This document shows, in pieces, positions 60,762 to 64,000 of a stretch of DNA of 64,000 nt. Each line of letters starts with the position of its first letter. The first letter of the stretch is position 1. The notes below the pieces were generated by a model, which saw nothing but the letters and a program-made list of their open reading frames with translations, ran no database searches and was not told the DNA's origin. Position numbers and translations under genes: made by a program. This DNA comes from Lacinutrix himadriensis. GTDB taxonomy: Bacteria > Bacteroidota > Bacteroidia > Flavobacteriales > Flavobacteriaceae. The stretch is from contig NZ_LIQI01000022.1 of the NCBI RefSeq assembly GCF_001418105.1, forward strand, positions 620,001-684,000, in the 5' to 3' direction.

Positions 60762-62116
60762 TAGGCTTTATCTTCGCCATTAACGACATTCATAAAGGTT
60801 TGCGTAACGATCTTAACATCTAGTAGTAAAGACCAATTTTCGATGTAAAAAATATCTAGTTTTACACGATTAATAATGTCTTTATCTGTTTCAATTTCTC
60901 CTCTAAAACCACTTACTTGAGCCAATCCTGTAATTCCTGGTTTAACAAAATGTCTCACCATAAATTTATCTATTCGCTTTGCGTACATATTGGTATGACT
61001 TACCATGTGTGGTCTAGGACCTACTACAGACATATCACCAAACAATACATTAAAAAATTGTGGTAACTCATCAATACTCGTTTTACGTATAAACTTACCG
61101 ATTTTAGTTACACGTTGGTCTCCTCTTGTAGCCTGATTTAAATTAGCATCCTTGTTTGGAGTCATAGAACGAAACTTATAGCAATCAAATTCTTTATAAT
61201 TAAATCCATTTCTAGACTGTTTAAAGAATATTGGACCTCTAGATTCTAATACAATAAGAATGGCAATAATTGGGGTTAACCAAGAAAGAAGTAAGATAAT
61301 TACAGCAGATGAAAACACAATGTCGAATACTCTCTTAAAAAACTGATTTACAGAATCTTCTAAAGGTATATTACGAAAGGATAAAATTGGTGTGTAATTG
61401 TAGTATTCGTATTTTAATTTTTTGGAATATATATCTTTGTTGTCTGGTAAAAACTTTAAGATTTTAAGATTATTATCTGCAAAATCTATTACTTTACTCA
61501 ATTGACTATTAGAAAGCTGTGATAAAGAACAGTAAATCTCGTCTACATTTTCTTCTTGTAAGAACTTAAAACAATCTTGCAGCCCCTCTTCTGTAAGGTT
61601 TTTAAAATTAAAAGTTTTGGTGTGTGAATACCCATATTCTGGTTTGTCATTAAAAAACTTTTCTAATGCATACGTTTGCTTGTTTTTACCTAAAATAGCA
61701 GTAACTCTATAGTTACCACCAAAAGAAACTCTATATCTCTGTAATAAGTAATACAATGTGAATTTAAATACAGTTACCAGGACAAATACGCTACCTATAT
61801 ATTTAAAAATAGTTTTTGGCAATATATCTAAATCATAGTAAAACCCTGAAAAGGCAAACACAACCAATGTAAAAAGTGCCATTTGCCTAAAAATAAGTGT
61901 CATGATAACGACTTCTCTTGTATATCTAAAAACACCATAAAATTTAGATAGTGTAGAGATAGTAATCCAGGATAAAGAAATTATAACAACAAAAGAAACA
62001 GGTTCAACACTTTTAAAAAAATAAAGTATTGCTAAACTATTTATAATAATTAAATCAATTATATACGATATAGGCCTTAAATAGACAGAATATCTCCCTT
62101 GGTTAAATGTGTTCAA
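60758..62116 (-). CDS. Undecaprenyl-phosphate sugar phosphotransferase (WcaJ-type initiating transferase)
   Basis: 452 aa. Four N-terminal membrane helices and a CoA-binding-like middle part precede the catalytic bacterial sugar transferase domain (about 265-452) with GPIFFKQSRNGFNYKEFDCYKFRSM, SIDELPQFFNVLFGDMSVVGPRP in outline. It puts the first sugar phosphate on undecaprenyl phosphate to start exopolysaccharide or O-unit synthesis. It follows the UXS gene by 1 base. Convergent with the GT4 gene. Confidence 0.92.
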   Translation of the reverse strand: MNTFNQGRYSVYLRPISYIIDLIIINSLAILYFFKSVEPVSFVVIISLSWITISTLSKFYGVFRYTREVVIMTLIFRQMALFTLVVFAFSGFYYDLDILPKTIFKYIGSVFVLVTVFKFTLYYLLQRYRVSFGGNYRVTAILGKNKQTYALEKFFNDKPEYGYSHTKTFNFKNLTEEGLQDCFKFLQEENVDEIYCSLSQLSNSQLSKVIDFADNNLKILKFLPDNKDIYSKKLKYEYYNYTPILSFRNIPLEDSVNQFFKRVFDIVFSSAVIILLLSWLTPIIAILIVLESRGPIFFKQSRNGFNYKEFDCYKFRSMTPNKDANLNQATRGDQRVTKIGKFIRKTSIDELPQFFNVLFGDMSVVGPRPHMVSHTNMYAKRIDKFMVRHFVKPGITGLAQVSGFRGEIETDKDIINRVKLDIFYIENWSLLLDVKIVTQTFMNVVNGEDKAY

Positions 62117-62117
62117 T

Positions 62118-63104
62118 TTATTTTTTTATATGTTTAGAAAAATCTTTATGCTCGCTTTTATATAAGTCTTCATCTGACAAAGACTTAAAGTAATTAAAAG
62201 TTTTAAGCATACCTTCTTCGCGTTCAACTTTAGGCTCCCAACCAAGCAACTTTCTTGCTAATGTTATGTCTGGCTGTCTCTGCAACGGATCATCTACAGG
62301 CAATTCTTTATAAATTACTTTTTGATTGGTATTTGTAAGTTTTATAATCTCTTCGGCAAAATCTCCAATGGTAATTTCGTTTGGATTACCAATATTTACA
62401 GGATTTGCATAGTCACTAAACATTAATTTAAAAATACCATCCACTTGATCATCTACATAGCAAAAGGATCTGGTTTGTTTACCATCACCAAATACCGTTA
62501 AATCTTCTCCTCGAAGTGCTTGTCCCATAAATGCAGGAATAACTCTTCCGTCATTTAATCGCATTCTTGGGCCATAGGTATTAAATATACGAACTATGCG
62601 TGTTTCTAGACCATGAAACCTATGGTAAGCCATGGTTATAGATTCTTGAAAACGTTTCGCTTCATCATAAACACCTCTTGGACCTATGGTATTTACATTA
62701 CCATAGTAATCTTCGGTTTGTGGATGTACTAATGGATCTCCATAAACTTCGGATGTGGATGCTATTAATAATCTTGCATTTTTAGCCTTAGCCAATCCTA
62801 ACAAGTTATGTGTACCTAAAGAACCTACTTTTAAGGTTTGTATTGGTATTTTTAAATAGTCTATTGGGCTTGCTGGTGAAGCAAAATGTAAAACATAATG
62901 TAAGTCTCCTTCAATTTTAATAAACTCGGTTACATCGTGTTCTATAAACTCAAAGTTAGGATTACTAGCTAGGTGACTAATATTTTTTTTGTCGCCAGTA
63001 ATAAAGTTATCCATACCAATAACATAAAAACCTTCATGGATAAATTTATCGCATAAATGTGACCCTAAAAATCCTGCTGCTCCTGTTATAAGTACTTTTT
63101 TCAT
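62118..63104 (-). CDS. UDP-glucuronate decarboxylase (UDP-xylose synthase)
   Basis: 328 aa short-chain dehydrogenase fold. NAD-binding [10 protein letters not shown] is at 7-16, the catalytic YxxxK is YDEAK in [14 protein letters not shown], and TSEVYGDP is the family's active-site strand. It converts UDP-glucuronate to UDP-xylose. The next upstream gene encodes UDP-glucose dehydrogenase, so the pair forms UDP-glucose to UDP-xylose. Gap to UGD is 13 bases. Confidence 0.94.
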   Translation of the reverse strand: MKKVLITGAAGFLGSHLCDKFIHEGFYVIGMDNFITGDKKNISHLASNPNFEFIEHDVTEFIKIEGDLHYVLHFASPASPIDYLKIPIQTLKVGSLGTHNLLGLAKAKNARLLIASTSEVYGDPLVHPQTEDYYGNVNTIGPRGVYDEAKRFQESITMAYHRFHGLETRIVRIFNTYGPRMRLNDGRVIPAFMGQALRGEDLTVFGDGKQTRSFCYVDDQVDGIFKLMFSDYANPVNIGNPNEITIGDFAEEIIKLTNTNQKVIYKELPVDDPLQRQPDITLARKLLGWEPKVEREEGMLKTFNYFKSLSDEDLYKSEHKDFSKHIKK

Positions 63105-63117
63105 TCTTTATTATTCT

Positions 63118-64000
63118 TTATTGACCTGTTCCTATTTTGTAGTAAACAAATCCGATATCTTCTAAAACTTCTTTATCTAAAATACCTCTTCCATCAAAAA
63201 CGAAAGCTGGTTTCTGCATATTGTCAAAAATTTGCTTCCAATCATAGGTTTTAAATTCATCCCATTCTGTTAAAACGGCAATAGCATGAGCGCTTTTACA
63301 CGTTTCGTAAGGGTTATTTTCAACTTTAAGAAGGCTTCTGTTTTCTTCGCTTGATCTTGTATTTAAATAGTCTAAATCGGCATAAATACGTTCTTCCACC
63401 ACTTTAGGATCAAAAACAGTTATTTCTGCTTGCTCATTTAGTAAATTATCAGCGACTTTGATGGCTGCTGATTCTCTAGTATCATTGGTATCTTTTTTAA
63501 ATGCCCATCCTAAAAACGCTATCTTTTTACCAGATACTGTGTTGTAAAGTGTACTTACAATATTATCTGAAAAACGTTGTTTTTGGTGTTCATTCATTAG
63601 GATTACTTGTTCCCAGTAATCTGCAACTTCGTTTAATCCGTAACTTTTAGCAATATAAACAAGATTTAAAATGTCTTTTTGAAAACAAGAACCTCCAAAA
63701 CCTACAGACGATTTTAAAAACTTAGCGCCTATTCTACTATCCATCCCGATAGCTTTAGAAACTTCATTTACATCTGCTCCAGTTTTCTCACAAATTTCTG
63801 ACATTGCATTAATTGATGAAACACGTTGTGCTAAAAAGGCATTTGCTGTAAGTTTAGATAACTCTGAAGACCACACATTAGTTCTTAAAATTCTTTCTTG
63901 TGGTACCCAATGCGCATATACTGCTGCTAAAGCTTCAATAGCTTTCGTTCCTTCTGGAGTTGTATCACCACCAATAAGTACTCTATCTGGGCTTAAAAGA
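63118..64000 (-). CDS. ugd: UDP-glucose 6-dehydrogenase, C-terminal part (cut by window edge)
   Basis: The frame is open to base 64000, so the gene continues beyond the window; the GTG at 63876 is internal and not a start. The visible 293 residues begin in the middle domain (RVLIGGDTTPEG, WVPQERILRTN). Catalytic Cys is in VGFGGSCFQKDILNL, and the C-terminal domain has FLGWAFKKDTNDTRES. It oxidises UDP-glucose to UDP-glucuronate with two NAD+. Upstream gene of the UXS and sugar transferase genes. Confidence 0.94.
   Translation of the reverse strand, partial: LLSPDRVLIGGDTTPEGTKAIEALAAVYAHWVPQERILRTNVWSSELSKLTANAFLAQRVSSINAMSEICEKTGADVNEVSKAIGMDSRIGAKFLKSSVGFGGSCFQKDILNLVYIAKSYGLNEVADYWEQVILMNEHQKQRFSDNIVSTLYNTVSGKKIAFLGWAFKKDTNDTRESAAIKVADNLLNEQAEITVFDPKVVEERIYADLDYLNTRSSEENRSLLKVENNPYETCKSAHAIAVLTEWDEFKTYDWKQIFDNMQKPAFVFDGRGILDKEVLEDIGFVYYKIGTGQ

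Overview
The window is about 32-33% GC by eye and reads as a chromosomal segment from a member of the Flavobacteriaceae (Bacteroidota). The evidence is gliding and type IX secretion genes (gldH, sprE/porW), two large secreted proteins with C-terminal type IX sorting domains, an ATP synthase operon without atpD and atpC, DUF4292, DUF6168, DUF6341, DUF6427 and DUF5687 neighbours, start sites without Shine-Dalgarno sequences, and promoters of the Bacteroidota TAnnTTTG type. I see no rRNA, tRNA, CRISPR array, phage or complete insertion sequence. Both edges cut genes: a CBS-domain protein on the left and UDP-glucose 6-dehydrogenase on the right.

Layout. 1-2.7 kb: end of a CNNM-type CBS protein, an O6-alkylguanine methyltransferase, a serine beta-lactamase-like protein and a PolB-like exonuclease. 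2.9-7.7 kb: a secreted M43 metalloprotease divergent from a double-ATPase peptide ABC protein. 7.9-10.2 kb: an HExxH protein and succinyl/oxoacid CoA-transferase (scoA, scoB), in a stretch with a 90-bp tandem duplication and a palindromic insertion. 10.5-14.9 kb: ricT-gldH-PBP1A operon. 15-17.2 kb: radical SAM protein and trhO. 17.2-17.8 kb: a gene-poor stretch that appears to hold a 28-codon peptide gene with its own terminator. 17.8-26.5 kb: recA, a lipoprotein, an ECF sigma factor with a membrane/beta-barrel partner, plsC, trpS, dprA, a HU-SPOR protein and a thioesterase. 26.5-34.1 kb: a repeat-flanked lipoprotein, then wzx-like flippase, dut, a frameshifted sugar nucleotidyltransferase, TPR protein, DUF4292 lipoprotein and an EnvC-like protein, all leftward. 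34.2-35.2 kb: two related lipoproteins. 35.3-44.2 kb: sprE, bactofilin, atpZ, DUF6168 and atpB-E-F-H-A-G leftward. 44.5-47.8 kb: a PadR-controlled ABC exporter. 47.9-56 kb: ferredoxin reductase, GT9 glycosyltransferase, DUF4254, a large SdrD-like surface protein, upp, DUF6427 and DUF6341. 55.8-64 kb: purD and then a surface-polysaccharide cluster (CapK-like, wecB, GT4, initiating sugar transferase, UXS, UGD) that runs off the right edge.

How it fits together. Most of the content is housekeeping and cell-envelope biology. The polysaccharide genes would make UDP-ManNAc and UDP-xylose precursors, load the first sugar on undecaprenyl phosphate and extend it. SprE, GldH and the sorted proteins belong to the type IX secretion and gliding system. 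ATP synthase shares a tight transcription unit with sprE and a bactofilin.

The least ordinary features are non-coding. A palindrome of one sequence sits directly against the start codons of three unrelated genes (exonuclease, trpS, dut). A small peptide transcription unit lies between trhO and recA. Short interspersed palindromic repeats sit in many gene gaps. Hairpins follow atpE and atpA. I found no clear undescribed multi-gene system; the peptide unit and the start-codon palindromes are the best candidates for something new.
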